A DNA stretch of 64,000 bases from Alistipes sp. (GTDB lineage Bacteria > Bacteroidota > Bacteroidia > Bacteroidales > Rikenellaceae), in contig JAFTVX010000033.1 in assembly GCA_017465575.1 (NCBI GenBank), forward strand, positions 1 to 64,000. Direction: 5' to 3'. A program made the position numbers and the translations under genes. Each line of letters starts with the position of its first letter. The first letter of the stretch is position 1. Under the pieces are notes generated by a model. That model had not been told where the DNA came from. It did not search any database and saw only the letters and a list, made by a program, of their open reading frames with translations. Positions 53,921 to 62,730 of the stretch are shown piece by piece.

Positions 53921-54382
53921 ATGAGCGAAAAAATTAAGCAAACCCGCGAGCAAGACGAAAAATTTATGCGTCAAGCACTAAACGAGGCGCTCCGTGCGTT
54001 AGATAAGCGAGAGGTGCCTATTGGCGCTGTGGTCGTTGCTGGCGACAGGGTTATTGGTCGAGGCCACAACCTCGTCGAGACTTTGATGGATGCCACGGCA
54101 CACGCCGAGATGCAGGCTATCACGGCGGCGATGTCGGCGCTTGGCGGTAAGTATCTGAACGACTGCACGATATATGTTACGGTTGAGCCTTGCGTGATGT
54201 GTGGTGGCGCGTTGGCATGGAGTCAGATTGGGCGTGTTGTCTATGGTGCAGCCGACCCAAAGCGAGGCTACTCGACCTACTCGGATAGGATTCTTCACCC
54301 CAAAACCGAGGTCGTTGCAGGGGTGTTAAAGGAGGAGTGTGAGGTGTTGATGAACGAATTTTTTCGTTCGTTGCGTAAATAA
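53921..54382 (+). CDS. tadA: tRNA adenosine(34) deaminase-like enzyme
   Basis: 153 aa zinc deaminase. Zn and catalytic motif TAHAEMQAI and the second motif EPCVMCGGALAWSQIGRVVYGA are those of TadA, which makes inosine at the wobble position of tRNA-Arg. The C-terminal helix ECEVLMNEFFRSLR also fits. Other nucleoside deaminases of the same fold are less likely. Confidence 0.88.
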   Translation: MSEKIKQTREQDEKFMRQALNEALRALDKREVPIGAVVVAGDRVIGRGHNLVETLMDATAHAEMQAITAAMSALGGKYLNDCTIYVTVEPCVMCGGALAWSQIGRVVYGAADPKRGYSTYSDRILHPKTEVVAGVLKEECEVLMNEFFRSLRK

Positions 54383-54397
54383 GTGAGCATAAAAGTG

Positions 54398-54427
54398 TTT
54401 GATATTCTAAAAATTGTAGTAAATTTG
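54398..54427 (+). promoter_or_regulatory. Promoter of the TPR exoprotein gene
   Basis: TTTG (54398-54401), 18 bases, then TAAATTTG (54420-54427), followed by a 5' untranslated region of about 70 nt. One of the best promoter matches in the window. Confidence 0.75.
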
Positions 54428-54503
54428 CGCTTGGCTTTATTTTAAATAGGTCATCAAGCTACGGACATAAATAATATAAAGTATAAAAACTAACTATCTA
54501 ATT

Positions 54504-55448
54504 ATGAAAAAACTCATTATGACCGTTGTTGCACTTATGGGTGCTACAACTCTCTTCGCCCAGACCGATGTTGTTGCAACTTTCCAGCAGGGTCTTGCAA
54601 ATGCTAAGGCTGCTAACTACACCGAGGCTATCGCACAGTTCCAGGAGGTTGTTGATGCAAGCTGGGATATCGAGGAGCCCGATGCTAACCAGCTCAAGGC
54701 TATCGCAGGCTCGAAGAAGTTTATCGTTACTTGCTACAACAAGCTTGGTGTTGCTGCTATCAACGCTAAGCAGTACGAGGATGCTGTTGCTGCCTTCACC
54801 GAGGCTGCTAACTGCGCTGAGCTTTATGAGGATATCTCTGCAATGAACAAGAACCGTACGCTTATCGGTCAGGTTTATGAGGTGCAGGGTGCTGATGCCT
54901 TCAACTCTGGCGACTATGCTACCGCTATCGAGGTATTCTCAAAGGGTTACGAGGCTGACCCCCGCAACACAGGTATGGCTTTGAACCTCGCTGAGAGCTA
55001 CTTCAAGAGCGATATGTACCAAAAGGGTATGACTATCTGTACTGCTATCTCGCAGCTCAACGCTGACAAGTTCGCTGAGGCTATCGCTGAGGCGCAGTCT
55101 AAGATGGCTATGTACACCAACAACGAGGTTGCTAAGTTGCAGATGGCTAACGACTACGACGGCATCATCGCTATGGCAGCCGAGCTTTCGGATGCTGCTT
55201 TGGCACAGAAGATTACCCTCCAGGCATACTACGCAAAGAAGGAGTTCCAGAAGATGGTTGAGCTTTCGGAGGCTGCTCTTGCAGCACAGACCACCGACGA
55301 GGGTCGTAGCGACATCTACTACCTCCTCGGCGTTGCTTACAACGAGATGGAGCAGTTCGACAAGGCTATCGCTGCTATGAAGAATGTAACTGCTGGTACT
55401 AATGTTGAGAATGCAAAGGCTGTTATCGCAGCGCTCACCGTTGAGTAA
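54504..55448 (+). CDS. Exported tetratricopeptide-repeat protein
   Basis: 314 aa with a signal peptide ending in LFAQ. The mature part has several TPR-like helix pairs (ANYTEAIAQFQEV, AKQYEDAVAAFTEA, SGDYATAIEVFSKGYEADP, later EMEQFDKAIAAMKNV). Codon use is strongly biased to GCT, GAG, AAG and AAC types compared with neighbours, and it has a strong promoter and terminator of its own, so it is probably highly expressed. The partner is unknown; TPR proteins usually build scaffolds. The protein is periplasmic or surface-exposed. Confidence 0.78.
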   Translation: MKKLIMTVVALMGATTLFAQTDVVATFQQGLANAKAANYTEAIAQFQEVVDASWDIEEPDANQLKAIAGSKKFIVTCYNKLGVAAINAKQYEDAVAAFTEAANCAELYEDISAMNKNRTLIGQVYEVQGADAFNSGDYATAIEVFSKGYEADPRNTGMALNLAESYFKSDMYQKGMTICTAISQLNADKFAEAIAEAQSKMAMYTNNEVAKLQMANDYDGIIAMAAELSDAALAQKITLQAYYAKKEFQKMVELSEAALAAQTTDEGRSDIYYLLGVAYNEMEQFDKAIAAMKNVTAGTNVENAKAVIAALTVE

Positions 55449-55468
55449 TCGGTTAGAATCAGATATGA

Positions 55469-55503
55469 ATTACCCCGAGGCGAAACCTCGGGGTAATTTT
55501 TTT
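55469..55503 (+). terminator. Terminator of the TPR gene
   Basis: Stem ATTACCCCGAGG (55469-55480) and CCTCGGGGTAAT (55486-55497) with a short CGAAA loop, then TTTTTTT. Confidence 0.9.
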
Positions 55504-55507
55504 GTAA

Positions 55508-55652
55508 AGTTTTTAGTTCTTAGTTTTTTAGTTGTTAGATTAAGACGATAGGACAAGTAAGACGATAGGATGATAAGAAAAATCCTAATGGTCTTATGGT
55601 CTTAATGGTCTTATCGTCTTATAATTCTTCTCCTTCCAGCCAGCACTCAGCC
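55508..55652. repeat. AT-rich repeat fragment and AAGACGATA repeat
   Basis: A short copy of the dispersed TTAGTTTTTTAGTTGTTAGA repeat is followed by TTAAGACGATAGGACAAGTA and AAGACGATAGGATGATAAG (55540-55580) and their approximate complement GGTCTTATGGTCTTAATGG... at 55589-55622, so the block can fold. A related TTAAGACGATAAGACAAGTA is at about 600-620. Confidence 0.6.
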
Positions 55653-55971
55653 AATTTCTTGATAGAAGGGGTCTAATTTGGTGCCGATAAAGAGAAAGAG
55701 CGGATGGGACATTCCGGGGTGTAATTTAATGTCAAAAGTCGTGAGATGTGGTGCCAAACGAAAGAGCCCCAGATGGGACATACTAATTAATGAGCAATGA
55801 GCAATTAGAAATTAGCAATGATTTGTTTCAGAGTTGTAATTTCTTGATAGAAGGGGTCTAATTTGGCGCCGATAAAGAAAAAGCCCGGATAGAACATTAC
55901 GGGGTGTAATTTAATGTCAAAAGTCGTGAGATGTGGTGCCAAACGAAAGAGCCCCAGATGGGACATACTAA
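55653..55971. repeat. Direct duplication of a type I/type II palindrome composite
   Basis: Two near-identical units of about 133 bp, 55653-55785 and 55838-55971, each hold the left half of a type I element (AATTTCTTGATAGAAGGGGT...) followed by the left half of a type II element (...GTCAAAAGTCGTGAGATGTG...). They are separated by a 52-bp stretch containing TTAATGAGCAATGAGCAATT-like sequence. The second unit runs on into the full type II copy. Confidence 0.8.
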
Positions 55972-56034
55972 GGCGTATTTCCCATTTGGGGCTCTAAGTT
56001 TGGTGCCACAGATTGCGGCTTTTCACATTAAATT
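55908..56034. repeat. Type II nested palindrome, copy at the nrdJ stop
   Basis: 127 bp. Outermost arms AATTTAATGT (55908-55917) and ACATTAAATT (56025-56034), which replace the CTCTTTG pair of the copy at 31913. Inner arms GAGCCCCAGATGGGA and TCCCATTTGGGGCTC around CATACTAAGGCGTATT. The outer arm overlaps the nrdJ stop codon (56033-56035). Confidence 0.85.
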
Positions 56035-58582
56035 AACCGCATTTTGAGTAGCCGCACGACATACAAGTCAAACAACCGTTCTGGTATGCCATCTGCTCCT
56101 GACCACACTGCGGACAGCGACCCTTGCCACGAGTACCATCCTTGATGTACTGCTTCAAGGCGCGCTCCACACCATTCTTCCAGGTGTTGATAGTCTCCGA
56201 GTCGAGGTGAAGACCATCTACAAGCTGCACTACCTTGTCGATAGGCATGCCGTAGCGCAATACACCCGAGATAAGCTTAGCGTAGTTCCAGAACTCCTCG
56301 TCGAAGAGTCGTGAGATACCGCCGATGGTGTTGATATAGCCGTAGCGGTCCTGATACTGGAAGTCGTAGCGCTTGGTGCCATCCTTCTCGCATACCTTGA
56401 GGATGTTACCGTGGGTGATGGTCTTGGGGATATACATAGCATCCTCCTCGATCTTACCGGTGAAGATCTCGTAGGGGCGGTCATCCTGCTTACCTACAAA
56501 GGCAATCCAATCCTCCTTGCCGTTCTTGAAGCGCACGATGTCGGCGGGGATAGACTCGGGACGACGGATTGTCTGGTTGTCCTCGCACTTCTTCTTGGCG
56601 TTGCCCTTCGACTTAACATCGAGCAATACGCCGTCGCGGCAGCCGTCACGATATACTGTGATACCCTTACAGCCCGACTCCCACGCTGTGCGGTATACAT
56701 CTGCTACAAGCTCCTCGCTCACCTCGTTGGGAAGGTTCACGGTAACCGAGATTGAGTGGTCTACCCACTTCTGGATAGCGCCCTGCATCTTGACCTTTGC
56801 CACCCAGTCGATGTCGTTGGCGGTAGCCTTGTGGTAGGGCGATGCCTTGAGCATCTCGTCGAGCTCCTGCTCCGAGATTGTCTGGAGGCGTGATGTGTCG
56901 TAGCCGTTGATCTCTGCCCACTTCACAAACTGGTGGTGGTATACATAGTACTCGATGAACTTCTCGCCTGTCTCGTCTACGAATGATGCCACCTGGTCCT
57001 TGTCCGAGGGGTTAATCTTACGACGACGCTTGTATACGGGGCGGAATACGGGCTCAATACCCGATGTTGTCTGCGACATTAGCGATGTTGTGCCTGTGGG
57101 GGCAATGGTGAGCATCGCGATGTTACGACGACCATACTGCTGCATAAGCTCGCGGAGCTCGGGTGCAGCCTCGAGGATACGACCAATCATGGGGTTGCCC
57201 TGCTCCTTCTCGAAGTTGAATACGCCGAAGGCGCCACGATCCTTTGCCATCATAACTGATGCACGATAAGCCTCTACTGCGAGGGTCTTGTGTACCTCTA
57301 CGGCAAAGTCGATAGCCTCCTCCGAGCCGTAGCGCATACCGAGTGCTGCGAGCATATCGCCCTCGGCGGTGATACCCAAGCCGGTACGACGACCCTTGAG
57401 TGCCATATCCTTAATCTTCTTCCAGAGTTCGAGCTCTACACGACGAACATCCTGGTCCTCGGGATCGCCCTCAATCTTCGAGATGATAAGGTCTACCTTC
57501 TCCAGCTCGAGGTCGATGATATCGTCCATAAGGTGCATAGCCTTTGCGATATGCTCCTTGAAGAGGCCGAAGTTGAACTTTGCCTCCTTGGTGAAGGGGT
57601 TCTCTACATAGCTCAAAAGGTTGAGCGCCAAGAGGCGGCAGCTGTCGTAGGGGCACAACGGAATCTCACCACAGGGGTTGGTAGATACGGTGCGGAAGCC
57701 CTCGTCGGCGTAGCAGTCGGGCACACTCTCACGAATGATTGTATCCCAGAACAATACGCCGGGCTCTGCCGACTTCCAAGCGTTGTGGATAATCTTGTCC
57801 CAAAGCTTCTTGGCATCGATATCCTGCTTTACGATGGGATCCTTCGAACCGATGGGGAACTCCTGACGGTAGGTGCGACCCTCAGCGGCAGCGCGCATAA
57901 ACTCGTCGTCAATCTTGATTGATACATTTGCGCCTGTTACCTTGCCGGTGTCTACCTTGGCGTCAATGAAGCGCTCGGCATCGGGGTGCTTGATAAGCAA
58001 CGAGAGCATCAAAGCGCCACGACGACCATCCTGTGCAACCTCGCGTGTAGAGTTAGAGTAGCGCTCCATAAAGGGCACGATACCCGTAGAGGTGAGTGCC
58101 GAGTTGAGTACGGGGCTACCTGTGGGGCGGATGTGCGAGAGGTCGTGACCTACACCACCACGGCGCTTCATAAGCTGCACCTGCTCCTCGTCCATACGGA
58201 AGATACCACCGTAAGAGTCTGCGGGGTTCTTGTGGCCGATAACGAAGCAGTTAGAGAGTGATGCCACCTGAAGGTTGTTGCCGATACCTGTCATAGGGCC
58301 ACCCTGGGGAATGACATAGCGGAAGTGGTCGAGAAGGTCGAAGATCTCCTCATAGCTCAGAGGGTTGGGGTAGTTGCGCTCGATGCGCTGCAACTCCGAT
58401 GCGATACGGTTGTGCATATCGTGGGGAGTGGTCTCGTAGATGTTGCCAAACGAGTCCTTGAGAGCATATTTGCTCACCCACACCTGTGCTGCAAGGTCAT
58501 CGTCCTTGAAGTACTCCTTCGAGGCTGCCACAGCATCGTCATACTTCACCGTCTGAAGCTGCTTTGATGTAGTCTCTTTCAT
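56033..58582 (-). CDS. nrdJ: Adenosylcobalamin-dependent ribonucleotide reductase (class II)
   Basis: 849 aa. Class II enzymes make deoxyribonucleotides by a B12 radical and need no oxygen. The barrel shows NNLQVASLSNCFV, MKRRGGVGHDLSHIRP, STNPCGEIPL (active-site Cys), APTGTTSLMSQTTSGIEPVF, and the C-terminus carries a Zn ribbon RCPQCGQEQMAYQNGCLTC. No NrdA/B or NrdD gene is nearby. The last codons and stop lie in a type II palindromic element. Confidence 0.93.
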   Translation of the reverse strand: MKETTSKQLQTVKYDDAVAASKEYFKDDDLAAQVWVSKYALKDSFGNIYETTPHDMHNRIASELQRIERNYPNPLSYEEIFDLLDHFRYVIPQGGPMTGIGNNLQVASLSNCFVIGHKNPADSYGGIFRMDEEQVQLMKRRGGVGHDLSHIRPTGSPVLNSALTSTGIVPFMERYSNSTREVAQDGRRGALMLSLLIKHPDAERFIDAKVDTGKVTGANVSIKIDDEFMRAAAEGRTYRQEFPIGSKDPIVKQDIDAKKLWDKIIHNAWKSAEPGVLFWDTIIRESVPDCYADEGFRTVSTNPCGEIPLCPYDSCRLLALNLLSYVENPFTKEAKFNFGLFKEHIAKAMHLMDDIIDLELEKVDLIISKIEGDPEDQDVRRVELELWKKIKDMALKGRRTGLGITAEGDMLAALGMRYGSEEAIDFAVEVHKTLAVEAYRASVMMAKDRGAFGVFNFEKEQGNPMIGRILEAAPELRELMQQYGRRNIAMLTIAPTGTTSLMSQTTSGIEPVFRPVYKRRRKINPSDKDQVASFVDETGEKFIEYYVYHHQFVKWAEINGYDTSRLQTISEQELDEMLKASPYHKATANDIDWVAKVKMQGAIQKWVDHSISVTVNLPNEVSEELVADVYRTAWESGCKGITVYRDGCRDGVLLDVKSKGNAKKKCEDNQTIRRPESIPADIVRFKNGKEDWIAFVGKQDDRPYEIFTGKIEEDAMYIPKTITHGNILKVCEKDGTKRYDFQYQDRYGYINTIGGISRLFDEEFWNYAKLISGVLRYGMPIDKVVQLVDGLHLDSETINTWKNGVERALKQYIKDGTRGKGRCPQCGQEQMAYQNGCLTCMSCGYSKCG

Positions 58583-58832
58583 ATATGTATATTTTTATTT
58601 ACTTATATTTCTTTAGTAGTTTTTTGGTTGTGCCCTCTGAGATTTTAGGCATAATATGAGGTTACAAAATTGAGAATTATTCCCCTTAAAAACAAATTTT
58701 GCGACCCCTTTTTTCGACAAATTTTCGACATTTTTTTTGCCCGAAAATTAAAAACGCGCCACAGCTATCTGTAGCGCATTTTTACCATAATTTTCGTTGT
58801 ATAGGAAAAAGTGATACAACCCCAATTTTATG
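58583..58832. other. nrdJ upstream region
   Basis: A possible nrdJ promoter on the minus strand is TCAATTTTG (complement at 58665-58673), one mismatch from TAnnTTTG, with a TTTG 19 bases upstream. ACAAATTTT and CGACAAATTTTCGACA (58690-58730) are short direct repeats. I found no cobalamin-riboswitch core, and no NrdR-box pair that I could defend. Confidence 0.45.
58756..58785 (-). terminator. Terminator after the PAP2 gene
   Basis: Stem GCGCCACAG (58756-58764) and CTGTAGCGC (58769-58777) with one mismatch and a CTAT loop; on the minus strand it is followed by TTTTTAATTTT, on the plus strand by ATTTTTA, so it may work both ways. Confidence 0.75.
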
Positions 58833-59417
58833 TTACCACCTCTTATCTTTGCCCGCAATGGCTCTAAAAACGAGGATGCCGAGTGTGGCGGTGATGATGC
58901 CAAGTGCTGCGCCCAAGAGGATATCTTGCGGAAAGTGGCAAGCAAGATATATGCGTGAGTAGCAGATAACGATGGCGACGACCGTAATCAGCCAACTAAA
59001 CCATCGGCGATGTATGGCGTATGCCGAAACTATTGATAGTGAGACTATTGTGGCGGCGTGTGCCGAGACTGTGCCATAGCGACCGTGGTTGGTCGAAGGT
59101 ATATTTACATCGCTCAAGCCCTCGCTAAACATTGGGCGTAGGCGAGCGGGGAAGTCGGGCAAAAGGTTTTTTAGCGGGCCAGAGTGCTTGAAGATGCCAG
59201 CCAAAAGGTCTGCCAAGCCGAGTGCCAAGCCAACAGCCACAAGTAGTGCCACAACACCACGCCACGACCAGCGGCGCCATACCATATATAGTATAAGTAG
59301 GTAGAGCGGAATCCACATAACGGTGCCCGATATCGCCGACATCAGCCAATCGAGCATTGCGCCACCCTCGAAGTTAAGCGCCTCAAATAGTGGATAGTCC
59401 CAAGTAGTGTGGTTCAT
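58833..59417 (-). CDS. PAP2-family membrane phosphatase
   Basis: 194 aa with five to six helices. Motifs: K...LKNLLPDFPARLRP (motif 1), TVSAHAAT (motif 2, usually SGH; here SAH) and SRIYLACHFPQDILLG (motif 3, His and Asp). It could dephosphorylate undecaprenyl pyrophosphate or another lipid phosphate. The downstream terminator and no overlap with neighbours suggest a single-gene unit. Confidence 0.82.
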   Translation of the reverse strand: MNHTTWDYPLFEALNFEGGAMLDWLMSAISGTVMWIPLYLLILYMVWRRWSWRGVVALLVAVGLALGLADLLAGIFKHSGPLKNLLPDFPARLRPMFSEGLSDVNIPSTNHGRYGTVSAHAATIVSLSIVSAYAIHRRWFSWLITVVAIVICYSRIYLACHFPQDILLGAALGIITATLGILVFRAIAGKDKRW

Positions 59418-59420
59418 ATA

Positions 59421-59541
59421 TTAGTTTTTAGTTATTAGTTGTTAGTTGTTAGAGTTTCTAACAACTTTTTGTTAGTGAGTTAAAATGAGTTACGATGTTT
59501 TTTTAGAGGTTTTTATTCTAATAACTAAAAACTAACAACTC
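59421..59541. repeat. Dispersed AT-rich intergenic repeat, copy 3
   Basis: TATTAGTTTTTAGTTATTAG-type runs, the core GAGTTAAAATGAGTTACGATG with TTTTTTTAGAGG, then TAATAACTAAAAACTAACAA. Same layout as at 13723 and 32244. Confidence 0.75.
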
Positions 59542-59545
59542 ATCT

Positions 59546-61123
59546 TTAGAACGCAGCGTACATCGGCAGTGCGCCACCGCCACCATTTGCCATAAGCAGC
59601 ATATCGCACTGCATAACCGCCCAGATGGCAACGACCATAACGAGCCACTGACCGATAAAGCCCGAGCGTGTGATGCCTCGCATCACAGCGTTATCCACTT
59701 TGCGGGGCAGAAGGTGCATCGCATAGCCCACCGCCATAATCGCAAATGCCACCGCCGAGCGCTCGACCATAGGCACAAACTCCGCAAACGAGAAGCGGTA
59801 GGCGATAGCCGTGAGCACGCCCTCGACCTCAGCCATATCCTTCGAGGTAAAGAGCAACCAGCCGAAGGCTACGATATGGAATGTGAACGCAACGGCAGGA
59901 ATACGCCACCACCACTTCATATCACGACCCACAGCCTTGGCGTTGGGGATAATCTTCAACCATAACTTATGCAGAGCAAGAGCTATGCCGTGGAGCAAGC
60001 CCCAAGCAATAAATGTGAGTCCCACGCCGTGCCAAAGGCCGCCGAGGAACATCGTCAGGATAAGGTTTAGGTAGGTGCGCACCGACCCACGGCGGTTGCC
60101 ACCTAACGAGATATAGAGGTAATCCTTAAGCCAAGTCGACAGCGAGATATGCCACCTGCGCCAGAACTCGGTGATTGTTGCCGAGTGGTAGGGGGCATCG
60201 AAGTTGTCGGGGAGGCGGAAGCCCATCAGGAGTGCCACGCCAACCGCCATATCGGAGTAGCCCGAGAAGTCGCAATATATCTGCAATGTAAAGCCGTAAA
60301 TCGCCATAAGCGCCACCATACCGCCATCGCCCAACTCGCCTGCAAAGGCGGGAGCAACGAAGAGTGTGCCGAGCGCCTTTGCCAAGATGCCATACTTTAT
60401 GAGTCCGCCCGCAATAAGTGTTACGGCACGACCGAGGTCATCACGCGAGATAGGCAAGCGAGGAGCCTCAATCTGCGGAATAAACTCCTTAGCCTTGACC
60501 AACGGACCAAGGAACATCTTCGGGAAGAACGACAACAAAAAGATATAGTCCGAGAGGCGCTTCAGAGGCTTAATCGTGCCTCGATAGATATCCACCACAT
60601 AAGCGATAGACTGGAATACGAAGAACGATACACCTGCCGGCACCACCACGCTTTCCCAGTCGAGAGTGCCGTTGCCGTAGAGGTTGTTGATGGTGTCGAC
60701 AAAGAAGTTGGTAGCCTTGAAGTAGGCGAGAATCGCCACATTTATCGTAACGCTGAGCGCCACCCAACCCTTGCCACCGCCATTCTCGCGACTATGTGCC
60801 ACACGGCGACCAATGAGAAAGTCGCTAATGGCAACAAAGAGCAACAACAGAAGGTAGATGCCCGAGAGCTTGTAGTAGAAGTAGAGCGAGAATAGCACAA
60901 CATAGAGTGTGCGTAGGCGTGCAACGGGCTTAACCACCATATAGCCGATGCCAAAGAGTAGGAAGGCAAAGAGGAAGAAACCACTATCGAGGGTCATAGG
61001 CGACGAGGGGTTGTAGGTCAATAGCCCCACAACACGCTCCCACCAACCATCTTCCAAGCCTATGAGGTTGAGCATCTTATCGGCTAACTCGCCGAAGTTT
61101 ATGTCACGAAGCTTACTCAACAT
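59546..61123 (-). CDS. MBOAT-family O-acyltransferase
   Basis: 525 aa multi-span membrane protein of the AlgI/DltB/PatA group. RRWHISLSTWLKDYLYISLGGNRRG and FLGGLWHGVGLTFIAWGLLHG, with the invariant His in the latter, define the family. It carries acyl groups (usually acetyl) across the membrane to a surface polymer. The gene overlaps the SGNH protein gene by 11 bp, and such pairs acylate polysaccharide or peptidoglycan together. The acceptor is unknown. Confidence 0.9.
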   Translation of the reverse strand: MLSKLRDINFGELADKMLNLIGLEDGWWERVVGLLTYNPSSPMTLDSGFFLFAFLLFGIGYMVVKPVARLRTLYVVLFSLYFYYKLSGIYLLLLLFVAISDFLIGRRVAHSRENGGGKGWVALSVTINVAILAYFKATNFFVDTINNLYGNGTLDWESVVVPAGVSFFVFQSIAYVVDIYRGTIKPLKRLSDYIFLLSFFPKMFLGPLVKAKEFIPQIEAPRLPISRDDLGRAVTLIAGGLIKYGILAKALGTLFVAPAFAGELGDGGMVALMAIYGFTLQIYCDFSGYSDMAVGVALLMGFRLPDNFDAPYHSATITEFWRRWHISLSTWLKDYLYISLGGNRRGSVRTYLNLILTMFLGGLWHGVGLTFIAWGLLHGIALALHKLWLKIIPNAKAVGRDMKWWWRIPAVAFTFHIVAFGWLLFTSKDMAEVEGVLTAIAYRFSFAEFVPMVERSAVAFAIMAVGYAMHLLPRKVDNAVMRGITRSGFIGQWLVMVVAIWAVMQCDMLLMANGGGGALPMYAAF

Positions 61124-62729
61124 CTGCGGGCAGAGAGTCTTTTATAGAGTTGATAATGGGTGTTACCGCCTCGCGCTGATTGGCGATATTGAGGTCGATG
61201 CGCATCTGGCGGATTAGCTCTTCCTCCATTCGTCGCTGCTCCTCGCGCTGGCGCTCCTCCTCACGCTCAACAAGGCAATCGTAGACCGATTTACGGATGG
61301 TGCGTGCCAAGGCCTCGGCGATACGACGGCCACCCGCATAGTTAAGGTGGGTGTAGTCGCCTGCAGCCCAGCCGTTGCGCACAAAGGCGGGCATACCGCC
61401 ATACTCTGCCATAGCCTCCGAGGTGTTCCAGAAGGCCACTCGACAGCTATCTGCTGCAGCACGCTGATGGCGTGTTAGGGCATCCACCGAGCCGATAGGC
61501 TTGAAACGCCCCGTCTCCTCGTCCTTAATCCAGCGGTCGCTAACGCCCAACACCAAGATCGCAGCATTGGGGAAGCATCGCTCGGTGTAGGCAATCATAT
61601 CACGGAGTTGGTCGCGGTACTTCGAGAAGTTGCGCTGTCCAGGCATCATAATGTTCAGACCATACTGCAACACCACAAGGTCGTACGAGAGCATATCGTG
61701 TGCCTGGCGGTTAATCTGTGCGCCTGTGCCGAAGATGGCGTGACCATTGTTGCTACGCACCGAGAAGTTATCGACCACTACGCCACCATCGCCCTCCAAC
61801 GATGCACCGTAGCAGACAACACTGCCCTCCGCAACACGCATCGAGAGCGACTTGTAGGGTGCCTCGATATAGATTTCACGAAGGCGCTCATCGCCCGCAA
61901 TCTCCACCTCGTGGCTTAGCGTATCATTCAGCGTAACGACCACACGGCTTGTATCACGGCTAACAAGCAGGATACGGGCACGCGAGCAAGAGTCGATAGT
62001 GGGGAAGATGTCAGTAGACTGCCATCTAACCTTTGCACCAGCCTTGCCCTCAGAGATATAGCCCGAGATAAAGAACAAATCGCGCAACGACTCGGGGGCA
62101 GACTTGGGCTTCATAACGCTATACGACGACCAACCGCTTGCCGAGCGCTTAACGCTACGACGAGCCGTGGCAAAGGGTATATCGCAAGGCACAAAGTCGA
62201 CACCACGACCACCGAACGACTGTTGTAGCTCGCTACGCAAATCCGAGGTGAGGATATCGCCCTCGACAAACGAGTCGCCCATAAAGGCGATACGCACATC
62301 GTCGCCCGAAGCGAGCTTCTCAATAAGGCGGTCGAAGCGTGTTGTAGCAAGCGTATCGAAGTCCTCGATGGCGATAACACGGTGTGTGGTATCGGGCTTA
62401 AGCTCGTCGATGGTGGGCACTCGGCGCTCATAGTTCGCACTCTCCTTTGCCAGCCACTCAAAGCGCACAGGGGGTAGCTCGGGGAGGGTGTCGATGGCGA
62501 TGCTATCGCCAACTTCCGAAAGCGCTGCAAGCTCCATCTCCAAGCGCTCGATATCTGCCTCAAACTCCACAGCACCCTCGCTCGGCTCCTTAATCTCGGA
62601 GAGGATGTCGACGGGCTGGAGCGTAATACCAAAAATCTCGGCGGCAGGGATAAAGCCTGCGCCGATGATGCCCATCGTGACAAATAGCGTGAGAAACCAC
62701 GCTCGGAGTGTGCTGTTTCGCTGTTTCAT
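61113..62729 (-). CDS. SGNH/GDSL-type hydrolase or acetyltransferase partner of the MBOAT protein
   Basis: 538 aa with an N-terminal membrane anchor. Block I is FMGDSFVEGD (catalytic Ser), a middle block around YGLNIMMPG, and block V DYTHLNYAGGRRIAEAL (Asp, His). The N-terminal 110 residues and the C-terminal coiled segment with QREEERQREEQRR-like charge runs are extras. It is probably the periplasmic enzyme that transfers the acyl group delivered by the MBOAT protein (PatB/AlgX-like role). Confidence 0.82.
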   Translation of the reverse strand: MKQRNSTLRAWFLTLFVTMGIIGAGFIPAAEIFGITLQPVDILSEIKEPSEGAVEFEADIERLEMELAALSEVGDSIAIDTLPELPPVRFEWLAKESANYERRVPTIDELKPDTTHRVIAIEDFDTLATTRFDRLIEKLASGDDVRIAFMGDSFVEGDILTSDLRSELQQSFGGRGVDFVPCDIPFATARRSVKRSASGWSSYSVMKPKSAPESLRDLFFISGYISEGKAGAKVRWQSTDIFPTIDSCSRARILLVSRDTSRVVVTLNDTLSHEVEIAGDERLREIYIEAPYKSLSMRVAEGSVVCYGASLEGDGGVVVDNFSVRSNNGHAIFGTGAQINRQAHDMLSYDLVVLQYGLNIMMPGQRNFSKYRDQLRDMIAYTERCFPNAAILVLGVSDRWIKDEETGRFKPIGSVDALTRHQRAAADSCRVAFWNTSEAMAEYGGMPAFVRNGWAAGDYTHLNYAGGRRIAEALARTIRKSVYDCLVEREEERQREEQRRMEEELIRQMRIDLNIANQREAVTPIINSIKDSLPADVE

Positions 62730-62730
62730 A

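Noticed and set aside
58583-58832. Cobalamin riboswitch upstream of the B12-dependent reductase
   Set aside because: The conserved B12-box core is not found and the leader is too short and AT-rich.
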